This document shows positions 23,734-36,593 of a DNA stretch of 64,000 nucleotides, piece after piece (the first letter of the stretch is position 1; each line of letters starts with the position of its first letter). The position numbers were made by a program, and so were the translations under genes. The notes beneath the pieces were generated by a model. It saw only the letters and a program-made list of their open reading frames with translations, searched no databases and was not told the DNA's origin. This DNA is from Arbacia lixula (Eukaryota > Echinodermata > Echinoidea > Arbacioida > Arbaciidae): NCBI GenBank assembly GCA_963669155.1, contig OZ022576.1:22667429-22731428 (forward strand), written 5' to 3'.

Positions 23734-26700
23734 GCACTAAGAGTACTATGAACTTGAGTGCAATTGTGAAGTCCAAATATAGTTTAGAGTCGAATACGAA
23801 AGGACAGCTCTGTCCTCTGGTCATGATGTAGGAAGTGCTAAATAATAAATGAAAGGGAGGAAGCTAGTGCTTGCAGGAATTTTATTGAAGAATATTTTAA
23901 TAACGATTTTTGGATACACACGATGTTGGAGGAAATCATGTAACATTAAACCTGGAGCACAAAATTTAGTCCGCTTCCTGCACATTCTTGGCAAGGAGCA
24001 AGGGCTGAGGTTACATGTACATTTGATATTGTCTAAAATGTATTATAAAAGGGGTATGGGGAGGGAGGGGGCAGTAAGTGAAGCATGTACATGTAGATGA
24101 TGTCCTTCCACTTTTTACATACTGTATTTAATGCTCTCCTCTCCTTCATCCCACGTACTCCTTCGATAAAAGCTCCCTGTTGGACAGAAAACAGACATCT
24201 CCTTGTTCAAGTCTCCCAGCAAACAGATGATTCGTATGTTTATCATGTGTGCAGCTTCTCTCTCTGCACAAGTCCATTTATTGAGTTGGCAAAAACATCA
24301 GGCAGGGGCTCGCTAAATCCGGCCAGTCGTCGTCATGGCTGCCATGTTTACAATGTCAAGTCTTGGCATGTTAATGTCGGACAGGCTCAGGATGGATTTC
24401 TTTGCAGGTCTGAAGAAAAAAAAAAGGAATAAAACTATTTGAGCTTGGACATCATGAAACGGTCTGGAATTAAACAAAATGCTTGAGATGATGAATAGTA
24501 TATATAGGGTTTAATTTTCCTGGATTTGTGTTGACATTCACATATAACATGTATATGATGTCAATAGATGTCTGTGCATCCTAAAGACCTTTATTTTATT
24601 GGTAGTAATTAATTAGATGTTAAGATGTTTTCGCAGTAATACTAATCATCTTAGGTTTTAGTGACAAGACAAAATACTAAATGACCCTTTATCATTTGCA
24701 TATTTCTGCAGTGTATTATTTTATTATTGATAAGGAATAGAAGTAGGGTAAAGGCCATGTAAAGATCATGTGACCCATAATTCAACCTAGTAACTGTATC
24801 CTGTTATGATATATAAATGAGCAAGTGAATCAGATATCATTTGAAAAGGCTGAGAAATAAAATCGTAGAGGTACCAGGTCTTTGTCAAGCATCGTTGTTA
24901 AGAATCTGGCAGTCATATTGATACCACATAAATTTGAAATTGCATTATATCAGAGTGACTTGCAACATAATTGTAGCTGTACAGAAAAATGGTGATTATG
25001 TAAACGGTAGACACTTATCAATTTATATGATCGAGGGTTGGAAGGTTGAGTTAAGTTTGAGCTATTCTTAGTTCGTGAAGTGATATTCCAGAGCATGCCT
25101 GGGCTGCAGTTAGCACGAGGATTGACTGCTCTAAGATAGAGCAGGGATGTGGAGGAGACCGTTGTCATCCATCACTAAGGCATCAATGGCTAATATGGGA
25201 ACATCTCTGGATCAGAAGAACATAGTGTGTGCCGCACATGTGTGAAGGCTTACTCACTGAATGGAATCTCTTTGGGAGGATGCGTGAGTGATGTACCACA
25301 TTGTGAGTTATAGGAATAATGTTACTGGCCACGCCATGTGATGTGGCTTCTTGGACATGACTGCTACAAAAATTTGAAGATCTTTTTACTGTATCGTGCG
25401 GTATGGATTGCTTCAGTACACGACTTCAGTCAGGAAATGCTTTTTAAAAATTCATTTGTGTGGGCAACTTTGCTAGCCAGGAATTGTGTCTTATAAAGAT
25501 ATGCAATTGATCGCAACTTGACTTGTGAAGTTGCGATTGATATTAATTGTTATTCTGTATATTCTGCATATTCTGTTATTCTGTATAGGGATTGGCCTTG
25601 CAATCGTTTCAAATCCATCGCAACACAGGGCCCTGATGTCAGGATGTGGATGCATTTCATTTTTTTCTTCACTGGGGCTCTCTTTGGCATTGCAGTGAGC
25701 AAATCGCCTTGAGACCCCCCTGCCAATATAGTGTTTCCAATGACACCCCTCCCTCTTTTTCCCCCAATGAACTATCTGCATTCTAAAATACTTAATGTTA
25801 CAATTCAATTAATGGTGAGAATTTTTGTGAGTGGTGAGTTGCTCACGTATGTATAACATGCTGACTGTTTCGAACAGTATTAACTACATGTACATGGTTA
25901 TATGTTATCCCATGAAATGTCATTGACGACGTTTGAGCACTGAACTTTTCAAGCATCAAATGGGAAGTCTTCTAAGGCTGGAATGCGACAGGATAGCGAT
26001 GTTACAATTCTGTAAGTGTGTCACAGAACTTTAGAAGAAGGAATCAATCTTGGTGAAACAGCACTTGAATAGAAAAAGAAAAGAAAGAAAAAGGTGCAGA
26101 TTTGTGGTACTGAGCTAATAGCTATTCTCTTTCGTGTGTAGGCAGGCTTTCATCTGTTTACCGAAACCCTTTTCCACACTCAGCCCCCCATGCATGACAA
26201 GGGATGGTTTATTTACAAGATGCCCCAATGAAAGGTGAAAAGAATAAGACGGAAAAGCAGAAAGCCAAGCAGCTCTGGGCCTTTGAGTCTCTACACTTAT
26301 TCCTCCTCCCCCTCCAATGAACAAAAGTTGTCGGCATAAGAAAGGAGGGGGGCAAAAGACCCACACGTTTGTGAATGGGTAGTTTGTAATGAATTGCTGA
26401 GATCACTCAAATCCTTGGCAAAGAGCAGGGGAGATTTCGATGCAAGAATACTCAATAGGACGAATGGGAAGAGAATGAGAATGAAAGAAACTCTTGACAA
26501 GTGAAAATGTGAAATGATCAGAACAGGCCTGCCTGGTGAAGCTGGTCTGTGGATTGAATGTCTATGAGTAGAGGGCTGCAGGGCTGGCTTGCTTGCTTCC
26601 ATCTCCGAGTAGCGATCTGAATAATTAATTGCCCATAAATTTAATGGATACATCCATTATGCAAATGCAACGAGTTTTGCTCAAGTGTAGGGTTGCATAG

Positions 26701-27104
26701 ACATGCTGATGAAAGGATTGGTCCACCTCACTTTTATGGAAATGCACATATGCACAATGCACATAATGTACATGTGAGACTGGAAATATAATTTTTTTTT
26801 TAAAGAAAAGCATGGACATACATTACTTACTGTAAAGATGTAGGAAGAAATCGGACAGAAGCATTTGGGCAACTTGCTCTTTGATACTTGAAAATGCATT
26901 TTTAAAATTGTCTGGATATAATTGTATTTTGCCTGTCTCTCTTTATAAATTTGCAGTGGCCTCAAGGGTTCACTGTCTCATATGTGCATGTTTATGAGTG
27001 GATATTACCACAATATTGCAGAGATGAGGAAAGCAACATTTCTTCTTTCATCTTATACATTCCATTGCCTATAATGTCACTTCTGGTTGATTCTGCTCAG
27101 TTCT
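23734..27104. other. AT-rich noncoding stretch
   Basis: No gene recognised. Reading frames at 24097-24432 (111 codons) and 26297-26653 (118 codons, minus) show no domain. A short inverted repeat TCGCAACTT / AAGTTGCGA lies at 25511-25537. A GGGGCTCTCTTTGGCATT fragment at 25673 belongs to a small dispersed repeat also seen at 30810, 33160 and 42930. Confidence 0.5.
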
Positions 27105-27599
27105 TAAAGGGTACTACCAAGCAGGCATTTAGTCCTCTTATATCAAAGATTTAACCCGTAATGAACACACAATACAAGTTTATGATCTTGAAATTATTCC
27201 ACATTGTAGCAAAAGAATCATTTAAGATATCACCTGTCATTTATACTATCAATGAAGTTGTGATAACGCTATCACATAACGATCCTCTTGATAGCAACTG
27301 TAATATATTTGATGCAGGCACAGAGCTACCACATGCTGTATTGTTGCGCTGTATTATCGCTGGGCTATGTGATAAATCACACTTTCTTTTATATAATGTA
27401 TGCATATTGATTAAGCGGTTGTGCAATCAAAAGTTGCGTGTAGAACCAATAGATATCTTTGCACCGGAAGTTGTAGTAATTAATTGCAGTGTTATCAAAT
27501 TACAGAAACTTGTCAGACCCCATGGAAGTATGGTTAATATAGAATTGTAGTACTAAAACAGCTAAGCATTGTATTTGTCATGCTTGATGGTACCCTTTA
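27105..27599. mobile_element. Candidate inverted-repeat element (495 bp)
   Basis: AAAGGGTACTACCAAGCA at 27106-27123 is matched by the inverse of AAAGGGTACCATCAAGCA at 27581-27598 (16 of 18 bases). The left border reads TTAA and the right TTAC, so any target duplication is decayed. The 129-codon frame inside has no recognisable domain. Confidence 0.6.
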
Positions 27600-28578
27600 C
27601 AATCTACCCATAGAAAGTGGAAAAGAAAAAGAATCATCAAAACGATTTGGTCAGACGTCTCCCGTCCTTAGGTTTCAACAATGCTCCCTCTGTTAACAAC
27701 CCGATGCCTGTGTGGGGGAAAAAAGAAGAAGATTTTGCAAGAAAGGAAGAGTTTGCATACCAACCTCCGAATGTCTGCTGTAATCTCCTCTTGAAATGAT
27801 GAACTGTATTATTCATGGCTAAAATAAGTGCTTGGCTAAATAACTTCCCAAACTAACCAATGGAAAGAGTTGAATGGTTTCTTCCTCTCCTACAATGCAT
27901 TGCTTTGCTTGGATGGTTGGTGTATGAAGGGAGGATTTTCTGACAATGAATCAAAAATTTAGTTTGGATGGCATCATAGTCAACAAAAGGGGAGATTTCC
28001 TGGTGAATAACTTATGTTTAACTGAGGAGAAAATTGCAATCAGCCAATACATGTAGCTTGACACTCGAATAATTGAAATTAAAAGAGTATATAATTTGGT
28101 GTACATGTATCTTGGCTCGAGATGGGACCTGATAAATAACTGACTGGATTAGGTACTGTTGTTGTTGCTATCCCTTCAAAGGCTGCTATTTTGTAAAGGA
28201 TTAACTTTAAACCTGTTTGAGGAACTAGCTGAGCAAAAAGAAAAAGACAACTGAAAGATATTAGCAGATCATACCACTACACCCAAAATCGTTTGCTACC
28301 GGAGAAGTATGTACTCATATTAGTACCAAAAAAAAATTCTTATTGCTACAATTAAGATCTGAACAGAATATTTAACATGATACAAATTACATGTACATGC
28401 AGTCCAATAACAGGAAGTTAATCAAGAACATCTTAAATTTTATTATAGACAATTTTGCCATAGCATATCACAATTATTAAATTAATGTCATGTCCGTATT
28501 TGTATACTTCAAGAAGAAAACTAAGTAAATGTGGAAATATGAATATCCATGTATTTTAAACTTATTATGTGTGAAACC
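27600..28578. other. AT-rich noncoding stretch
   Basis: Nothing recognised; no long frame and no repeat family. Confidence 0.5.
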
Positions 28579-28786
28579 TAGCCTAGAAACTAGGCTGTGA
28601 GGTGCATAGACCTAACCCAGTCTCTTAACAACTATGTCTGGAAGCAAAGACTACACCCAAATGACATCATAGCTCCTCTGGCTTCTTGGAGTGAGGATGG
28701 GATTGAGGCATAGTCTATGTTACCACACATAGTTTTTTAACAGACCAGCTTGTGTCCATGCACCTCACAGCCTAGTACCTAGGCTA
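28579..28786. mobile_element. Family B foldback MITE, copy 1 (208 bp)
   Basis: Left TAGCCTAGAAACTAGGCTG followed by TGAGGTGCATAGAC; the right arm, inverted, reads TAGCCTAGGTACTAGGCTG followed by TGAGGTGCATGGAC. The arms match over about 35 bases with few changes. A relative is at 54215. Confidence 0.87.
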
Positions 28787-29352
28787 ATGTGAAACCCTGC
28801 TCTTCTTTCTGACAGTAAATGTTGATACAGTGAAAGAGAAATACTCACAGTTATGATGGTACATGCTGCCCTCTGTAGTTTATAGAGGAAATATCTCTAT
28901 CATCTGATCAGAGGTCCATCTACACGGTCCGTACTTGTATGCCTCGTTGCCTGATTATGAGTCAAGTCGTGTGCATGTTTGTAAGAGACAGTCCAAAAAG
29001 TTGTGCAGGAAATGTAGAAGAGAAAGATAAACATGGAAAAAAACATTGAACAAGCAGAAATGAGAAGTAAAAATTAGTGTGCAGGCAGAGGAGAGGGACA
29101 GAAAGCATGATTATATAAATATTAGAACATTAGAAGGAAATAATATCAATTGAGAAGGAAATGAAAGAGATGATATTTTCAAATAGGAAAACAAAACAGG
29201 AAGATGAACAGAAAATATATAAAACATAAGAGGAAGAAGGTGTATTTAATAATGAGAGAAATGTTGTTTTAAAGAGGTATGTTTGGACGTGAAAAGGGCT
29301 GTATGAACTTATTGGGCCTTTGGTGTTACATAAGTGGGAGGAGTCCTGTGGT
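28787..29352. other. Purine-rich noncoding stretch
   Basis: AGAAG- and GGAAA-rich sequence at about 29000-29270. No gene recognised. Confidence 0.5.
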
Positions 29353-29452
29353 CATATTCATGAAACCTTACTAACCTAGTAAGTTACTCAGAATGCATGC
29401 AGCTGAATGCACAGTAGCCATTAGCTAAACTTAGTAAGGTGTCATGAATATG
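29353..29452. mobile_element. Family C short foldback element, copy 1 (100 bp)
   Basis: CATATTCATGAAACCTTACT at the left faces the inverse of CATATTCATGACACCTTACT at the right. The middle has GAATGCATGCAGCTGAATGC. The copy at 31904 shares TCATGAAACCTT, GCATTCAGCT and TCATGAAT. Confidence 0.82.
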
Positions 29453-30426
29453 CCCCTGGTCATCTGTTGGATCTATTGGTGTGGTGGGCAGAAACTCTCC
29501 CGTACAGTCCTTCACCCAAGTCAGCAAAATGAAGGCTGGAGCGATGCCGTGTTCTCCTTTTCACCTCTCTCCTCCATACTGGTTACCGGTAGTAATGATA
29601 GAAACTTAGCCCTCTTCATCAATAGGCCTAAGGTAGGCTAACACAGATGGACACATGCATATAGGCAGTTACTGGAAATGCTAGAAAAAATGAAATAAAA
29701 ACTTGAAGACACGTTAAAACAAATATACAGGTGTAAAGAATGTTAAAATATAATGAAGATTATGCGTGATTTATAAAATAATGTGCACAGGCTGTTCAAA
29801 CCGTTCAGTAAATTAGTAGGAGGGTGCCAGATACAGGTAGTTATACAATATTTGTGTGCATGCATGCTCATCATGTTAGTGAAGAATGCAATGTCCATTT
29901 GTGGCCTGTCATTTAAATGAGAAGAAAGAATATAAACAAAATCAACATGAAACAAAAGATAACTTTGATGTAGTTTTCTGGAACTCAAGTAGCACTTTTT
30001 TGTGTGTGCACTAGCACTTCGCTTTAATGCACACCCACCTGCATGTGCAGTTGACAGTTTTCAGTTTTTCCAATTTGCCTACATGAATGTACTTTGTTCA
30101 ATGAGGCATGTGTAATGATCACAATAAGTTGGCCTTCTTTGATACAAACTACACAGAATGAAAGCTCTGTAAAATCCATTTCATTGTGTTACATGTATTA
30201 TGACTGTCGAGAGAAGTGCTATTACACTCTGCACAGCATACATTAGGTCTACGACATACATATTTAACATTAATATACATATGGGTTAAACATTTGAAAT
30301 GGATTAACATTTCTCCTTTGTTAACACTTCAGTATATATTTTGTTCATCCCCTTTGGTTGAAGAGAAATGAATGGATTCATGAGAGGAGAGAAATTGAAT
30401 ATAAGGATCTCACTCAAGATCTGCTT
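29453..30426. other. AT-rich noncoding stretch
   Basis: Nothing recognised; frames under 82 codons. Confidence 0.5.
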
Positions 30427-30799
30427 TTAAAGGGAATATATTGTACTGGGAAGTCAAAAAGTCTTCAAAAGGGTGATTGTGAGCAATCTTCTTGCCAGTG
30501 GTCTTAAATTCATGTATCGTCCATTTTAGAAACATGCTGAAATTTATTAGCCCTCAAATGATCCACAGATGGAGTAATTATTGATTAACTCACAAATCCT
30601 CAAATTGTTCGGGCCGAACATTCTGAGCATTTCTGATTTAATCACTAATTACTCCAAATGTGGATCATTTGAGGGCAAACAACTTTCAGCAAGTTTCTAA
30701 AATGGACGATACATACATTTAAGACAATTCGTAATAAGATTGCTCACGATCACCTTTTGAAGGCCTTTTTGTCTTCCCAGTTCAGTATATGCCCTTTAA
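30427..30799. mobile_element. Full-length palindromic MITE with TTAA borders (373 bp)
   Basis: The element is a long inverted repeat: arms of about 165 bp match with occasional differences, for example ATCGTCCATTTTAGAAAC and CCCTCAAATGATCCACA in both arms. The centre of symmetry falls on GTTCGGGCCGAAC at 30607-30619, the exact midpoint. TTAA is present at both borders (30427-30430, 30796-30799), suggesting a TTAA target. It has no coding capacity. Its transcript would form a long hairpin. Confidence 0.9.
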
Positions 30800-31903
30800 G
30801 ATGCACCAGGGGGCTCTTTTTTGCATTGGAGGGGCTAATTTGCCCTGAGCCCCTCTGTTTTTTCTACTCTAGTTCAGACTGCCCTGGAGGAATGGTGTGA
30901 AATTGGTCTGAGACAGTCCTCATCATGAAAGCGAGACAACTGTGAAAGAGCTAAGAATAGGCCTATTGTTCAAGCAATACTTGACTTACACAAACAGCCC
31001 TTGATACATGTAGCATAATGTTATGTTGGGTAAAGTGGAGGGAATGTTGAAGGTGGATACTGAACAGGAATATTATGATGAGAACCTCTTTAGAATAAAA
31101 ATAAAGATAACAACTAAGTACATATACTGTTGTATTGAATGTTGTTTTTGAGTGTCGGGGTGAACAGAATGAGGAAGAAGGTGATGGAGACGTTATGTTG
31201 ACTTGGCAGAAGTGTGCTATTTTGCACCAACTATGTGTTGTGGGTGTGTGAACATTGCATAGAGGCAGTAACTAAATTGTAAAAGTCAGTCCTGTTTTTT
31301 TCTCATGGCCAAAGCATCTGTGTGGGATGACATACAGCTCTGTCTGTGAGGTGATAAGGATGAACAGTCTACAGGGTACCAGGTGTCACAGATCACACGA
31401 AGTCATCGCTCAAATTTACAACGCCCAGAGTCACTTGGTCATCCTGTGTTTGTAAACATTCTAAACCTGAAGCACTATCACTATGTCTCCATCTCCATTT
31501 CTACTGTGAGAAAATATTTCCTTCATAGACTCAATGCTCAGAGCTACTGTAGGCACTTTCTCATTTGCTAGAGAAAATGGAGCAGTTGTGATCAGTTTTA
31601 GTATGATCATGATACTTCAAATATGTATCACTAGAAATTACATTTTGAGGTGCAGTAACCCTGGCAACACAAAACATCAAATACTTTCGCACTTTTACCA
31701 CTTTTACTTTGCCACCTTTGCCAATGAGTAAACTTATTCAAGTTTAACTGATCAGTTTTTGAATCGTGAATGCATTATTTCTGTCATTGACAATATCAAG
31801 CTGTGTTGTATAATATTGTTTGCCCATTATAGAATCAATTTACGAAGTTCAAGATAACATCATAGATGGGACAGGTATAAGAGTTAAGCCAATCTGCATG
31901 GAC
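30800..31903. other. AT-rich noncoding stretch
   Basis: Begins with a GGGGGCTCTTTTTTGCATT fragment at 30809 that recurs elsewhere. No gene recognised. Confidence 0.5.
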
Positions 31904-31992
31904 CATAGTCATGAAACCTTGTTGTAAGTCTAGCAAGATGCTCAATTGCATTCAGCTACGTGTACATGTTGGCTATTAAGGTCTCATGAATG
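31904..31992. mobile_element. Family C short foldback element, copy 2 (89 bp)
   Basis: CATAGTCATGAAACCTTG at the left and AAGGTCTCATGAATGCG at the right are inverted. It shares ATTGCATTCAGCT and GGCTATTAAG with the middle of the copy at 29353 (GCTGAATGC, GCCATTAG in that copy). Confidence 0.7.
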
Positions 31993-33364
31993 CGCCTCAG
32001 TATCCTCTGAAACTGAATTTATTTTTAAAGCAGAGAATTGCTTCTTGGATTTATCCCCCCACTTGCTCATTCACAAGGTATCTTGGTGTCCATGAGAGTA
32101 AAATGTGAGCAGAATCAATTTCAGACATGGCCGCTTACAGTGCCATATCTGTTTTACAAAACAATTGTTCAATGTCATTTGTCTTTGTATGATCATCATA
32201 AAGGAGGTTGGAACCTCAGAGGTATATATCATGTCACATCGTAGGCATGCTAAAGATACATTGTAGCTTGTCTTTCACAGGTCATGCTTGGACCAAGGCT
32301 GTTGAACAGGCTGTTTATCAACTTTCTGGAATGTAAGTAAGCAAAGGTGCCTTGTAAGGTTGCTGTAAAGGTCTTCTCTAATAGTGGATAAACAAGCATA
32401 CTGCATCCTGTCATCATGATTTGTGTTTGCCCGTGAGCTGCGACGACCGTTTATTTCATTTTCAGATTGGACGTGATTGCTCTGCTTTCCTTTTGCCACC
32501 AATACACATTCTTCTGCACTGTGTGATGTCATTTGTAGTTCCTTCTGCAACAGATTACTTGAGTTTTGGACATTGGGGCTAAGCTCTAATTATCCATATT
32601 TATGCATGGGCCATCAGGTATAGGCTGCTTCAGATTGTGGCAGTCTCTCCGCCTTGAATGGGAAGAAATAAGCAGGGGATGTCATGCTGTTGCGATCATG
32701 CATAGCTTGAAGTGGACCTCATTTTCTTGGCTTTATGTTCCATACTTGCTCTGTCACACCTGGCCTCCCATGGGCCTGGCCCCCCATGGGCCTGGCCCAT
32801 GAGGCAGTGCTGAGTGGCAAACAGCCTGCGTCTCCTTACCAGTATCTTGTGCTCAACGCGCACGTTTTCATCTCTCCCCTTTCTCCCTTTTCATAGGATT
32901 TATTTCTATTTTAGGGTTTGGCTTTCGTTATGAAGTAATATTATTCTATTTTTGGTGCTTATTGATTTGGAGATAATTGGGGTATATTGTTGCTATCATG
33001 CGAATGTGTACGGATGGTAATGTGAACCCAGGCTCAGATACAATGTTTTCTTACCTTCAAGTGAAGATATGAAATTGATTCGAGCCAATCTGTGTTAGAT
33101 TAAAATAAAAAAATATTTGCACAATGTATCATGTGAGGATTAAAAAAAAAAAACATTTGTAGGGGCTGTTTTCTGCTGTGTGTGTGTGTGTGTGTGTGTG
33201 GGGGGGGGGGGGGCAAATCGCCCCTTAGCCCTTCGTGCTCTCCTTCCTTCCCTGGTCTGTGCTGGCAGACTATATAGATCTTTCATATCTTTGTAGCCAA
33301 GGCTCAAAAAAGCCCTCTAGAGTTTGGTCTGGCCACATACATGTACGATACTCCTGACTGGTAT
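31993..33364. other. Noncoding stretch with (TG)n and poly-G
   Basis: A TGTGTG tract followed by a G run at 33178-33213 sits next to a GGGGCTGTTTTCTGC fragment. No gene recognised; frames at 32275-32550 (minus) and 32602-32802 have no domain. Confidence 0.5.
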
Positions 33365-34099
33365 AGCCCTTTTCTCACTTGAATTTCCTAACCCCGGACT
33401 ATCCTTAGCCCCTTTTCTCACTGGCAATTTTAGTCCCGGACTATCGACGAAAGCGGGGCTAAGAAAAATCACTCCTGTTCTCACTTGCTTTTTGTAACCC
33501 CGGACTTTCTAGGTAATGAATATTCATGATTCTCTATGCTTGTATTTCTGTTACCGTTTTAACATCTACCAGGAGGTGGCATCGTTTGAACTTATTTAAC
33601 GCGTATTGATCTGCTAAAACTCAATCCTAAAAAAGTTACAAAAATCATCCGACCCTCATCAATTATCAATTGCTCAAAATTTTTCCAATGATTTATTTTT
33701 CTTCAGTAAAAAGTCTGCTAATCCTGCTACAAAAGGCCATACTTCCAAACCTTTTGTTTATAATGTAAAGCATGAGTTCAGTCATTTACTCACAACCAAG
33801 TTGCTGAATAAATATTCATGACTACCTTGCCTCGTATTGGTTGGAGTACAGTCTGTTTTCGTCGCCTTCCTTAACCATGGATTCCTTTTTTTGTGTGTTC
33901 TCAGTGGCTTTCTTAGCCCCGCAATTGCGGTGCTAACCCTATCAAATTGCGGTGCCAGGGGCTAGCCCTCTTTCCAAAATCACAGTGAGAACAGAAGTAG
34001 GGCTAAGCTTAACCCTGGGTAATTGGTGGGGCTAAAAGGGGGGCCTTAGCACCGCAATTGCTGGGGCTAAGCGAAATTTTTGACAGTGAGAAAAGGGCT
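33365..34099. mobile_element. Family D inverted-repeat element, long copy (735 bp)
   Basis: AGCCCTTTTCTCACT at 33365-33379 is exactly inverted at 34085-34099. TAT borders both sides (33362-33364, 34100-34102), a possible 3-bp target duplication. Inside each end are CCCCGGACTATCCTTAGCCCC-like blocks (written here as CCCCGGACTATCC and TTAGCCCC), and the left end carries its terminal motif twice (33365 and 33408). A 125-bp relative is at 57113. No coding frame. Confidence 0.82.
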
Positions 34100-34310
34100 T
34101 ATGTGTACAGGGATGTAGATCTGCATTCTGCAGTTTCTCTTGGTTTGAATTTTGGTGAGTTTGACCCCAGAGGCCCTGGTTGACCCCAGCATGCTCATGT
34201 CAGAAGCCAAGCCCAAGCTAATTGATCACAGTCACAGTCAAAGTGCAGATGGGAACATGGAATAAAAATGTAAGCTACTGTACTAGACAGTATTCTCATG
34301 GGGATTCAGG

Positions 34311-34680
34311 TCCTTTCGCCTGGACTGGTCTGCATGGCCAAGAATGCTCGCTTCACACATCCTTGGTTTAGCTGGTGATGTAAATCCCATAAACAAACTG
34401 TTCTGTGTCAGACATGTTCAATGTCTATTGGAGCACATGAATGGATTACACTGAGTACATTTATGTGGCCTGAAGTGATTCAGGGGGTTCCAGTATGGCT
34501 GATGTGAACCCACAGTTCCTCCTGGACTGGTCTGGCATGGTGAACCCAACTAACAAACTGTTCTATGTCTAAGTGATACAGGAAACCTTCTAGTGGAACT
34601 TTTGAATGGATTACCGTTTTATTTTTAGGGGCCTTAAGTAACCCAAGGGGTTCCAATATGGGTGATATGAACAAAGATTG
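34311..34680 (+). repeat. Diverged tandem duplication, ~202-bp unit
   Basis: CCTGGACTGGTCTG at 34319 and 34521 starts two units that share AACAAACTGTTCT, TGAATGGATTAC, GGCCT..AAGT and GGGGTTCCARTATGG in order. The second unit is more diverged. Confidence 0.8.
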
Positions 34681-34689
34681 TCACCTAAT

Positions 34690-35746
34690 TATCATTTGAC
34701 ATGAGATGTTGCTATTGCTATGGTACCATATTCTCTACTGAGTGCATCCATAATTGATTGAAGATTTTAATACAGGTTTTCAATAATACATCCCAATCAT
34801 ACCAAGGGCATTTCAACCTTCTATTTCAACCGCTTGCCACTATATGTGTCTCATCTCCAAGTTGCTGTAGTCAGCTTAATAGAGACAAATATGTCCCTGA
34901 TGTTTTGCCAGAAGATTGGTCGGCACCTATCCATCTCTTTGGTACATGTAGCCGCCACTTTATATCCGATCATCTTTCTGCTTTGAAAGGTCAGAGGTAT
35001 TCCTAATGGTGTGACTAATACTAGCCAGGCATTGATACATCTTCATTGCTCCTGTAGACAGGCTGTAGCTAGAATCCCCCACACACTTCCAGCAACTGCA
35101 TCTGTGCAGATTCGATTGAATCTTAACGATGATTAATATGATTCAAAGCTAACGGCTAATCCGGTTTAACGATTTGCTGGTGTCATTGATGATGTAGATA
35201 CCCGGTTGTGGTATAGTACCATACATTATGGATATATACATCCAGTGTTCAGACTTTTATGCGCAGCTAGATTTACATACATTAAACAAGTCAGCTTCTA
35301 TCCCTGATTGTATTATATTGATGTTTTATGACCCATATTTGTATTCATGGATCTGTGAGAATCAGCTGGTCGAGATGACTCATCCCTTGTCATACTTCCA
35401 CAGAGGTGGGAGATTTGCGAGCAGTTATTCATTATCAAATTAAAAACAGATGTGATTTCCAGTCTGCAAAATGATGCTGCTCTTCTTTTGTTGTTTTAAT
35501 TTTAATATGTTGGTTTAAAAGTAAGGGACATGTGCAAAGCAAATGGGTGAGAAGGAGAAGCAAGACAGGGAGAATGTTTGTACTCTGTAGACAGACTCGT
35601 GATGGCCAGTTTAACATTTCTTTAGTTTTAAAATCAAAGGTTATTTAATTAAAATTCATAATGTAAGTTCAAATTGCCAGGGTGTGAATATTTTGTGTGG
35701 GATGGATGGATGGCATCAAAAGGAAGTGGAGTTCAAATGAGGGGCA
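34690..35746. other. AT-rich noncoding stretch
   Basis: Nothing recognised; frames of up to 82 codons without a domain. Confidence 0.5.
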
Positions 35747-36225
35747 AATTTATTGGAAAAGTGTTTGGTTCCAACCAGGTAAGTTATCAAATTCTAGCGC
35801 TCGGATATCAAATGTGAATTGTGGAGGTAAAAAACACCACTTTTTCTCAAATTCTGGATGAGTGCCATAAAAAACCCATGCTGTCAGCCACCATCTTAGC
35901 ATGTGCATTTAATAGTTAGAATGGAAACCACAACCACTGATATTAAAGGATTTCTGTTTTTTTTTTACCAGTTCTCCTGAGCTATAATTTATTGGAAAAG
36001 TGTATGGTTCGTTCTTAGATTCTAACTCTCAGATATCACACTCGGTGTCATCAAACATTTGAGGACAAAACAAATCACAATTTCGCCAATGAAATGCCAT
36101 GGTAATCCATGCAGTCATCCTAAGTGTCACCAAGCATGTGCACGTACCGTAATAGTTCAAATAAAATCTCAAACCACTGAAATTAAAGGGCTCTCTGTCA
36201 TCTTGTTTTTTATCAGGTCACTGAA
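35747..36225 (+). repeat. Diverged tandem duplication, ~239-bp unit
   Basis: AATTTATTGGAAAAGTGT at 35747 and 35986 opens two units sharing CTCRGATATCA, AGCATGTGCA, TAATAGTT, AACCACTGA.ATTAAAGG and a T run before ACCAG or ATCAGG. A third unit may begin at 36229 with ATAATTTGG. Confidence 0.85.
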
Positions 36226-36371
36226 GCCATAATTTGGTGTGCCAACAGCCAGACTGGAGAGTGTTCATCCGCAGCGACCTGATCAAATTATGCTGATGAC
36301 TTCATCGGTGGCGCACTAGCGAAGCTTGGTAAGCAATGAGCATGTATACGAATTGTCATCATACATATATA

Positions 36372-36593
36372 TAGCCTGGCTTCCAGGCTGGTGAGCATTT
36401 TAATCCAATCTATATTCATCAATAAATGGGGTTGGCTGCAGTAAACTTAGCATTCTTGATTTCTTCTTGGGCTAGCTACGCTGTAGAACCGAGGGTAAAA
36501 GATAGAAGAATAAAAAAGTGACTAGTCTTATGGCAACTTTTTTTTTTTATCTAGGTTGGATTAGAAATGTCTAAAGGCCTGGAAGCCAGACTA
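36372..36593. mobile_element. Family A foldback MITE, copy 2 (222 bp)
   Basis: Left TAGCCTGGCTTCCAGGCTG then GCATTTTAATCCAA; right arm inverted reads TAGTCTGGCTTCCAGGCC then ACATTTCTAATCCAA. This is the best-preserved pair of ends in the family. Confidence 0.88.

Noticed and set aside
27161-27550. 129-codon frame as a possible gene
   Set aside because: No recognisable domain, AT-rich composition without codon bias that I can see, and it sits inside an inverted-repeat element.
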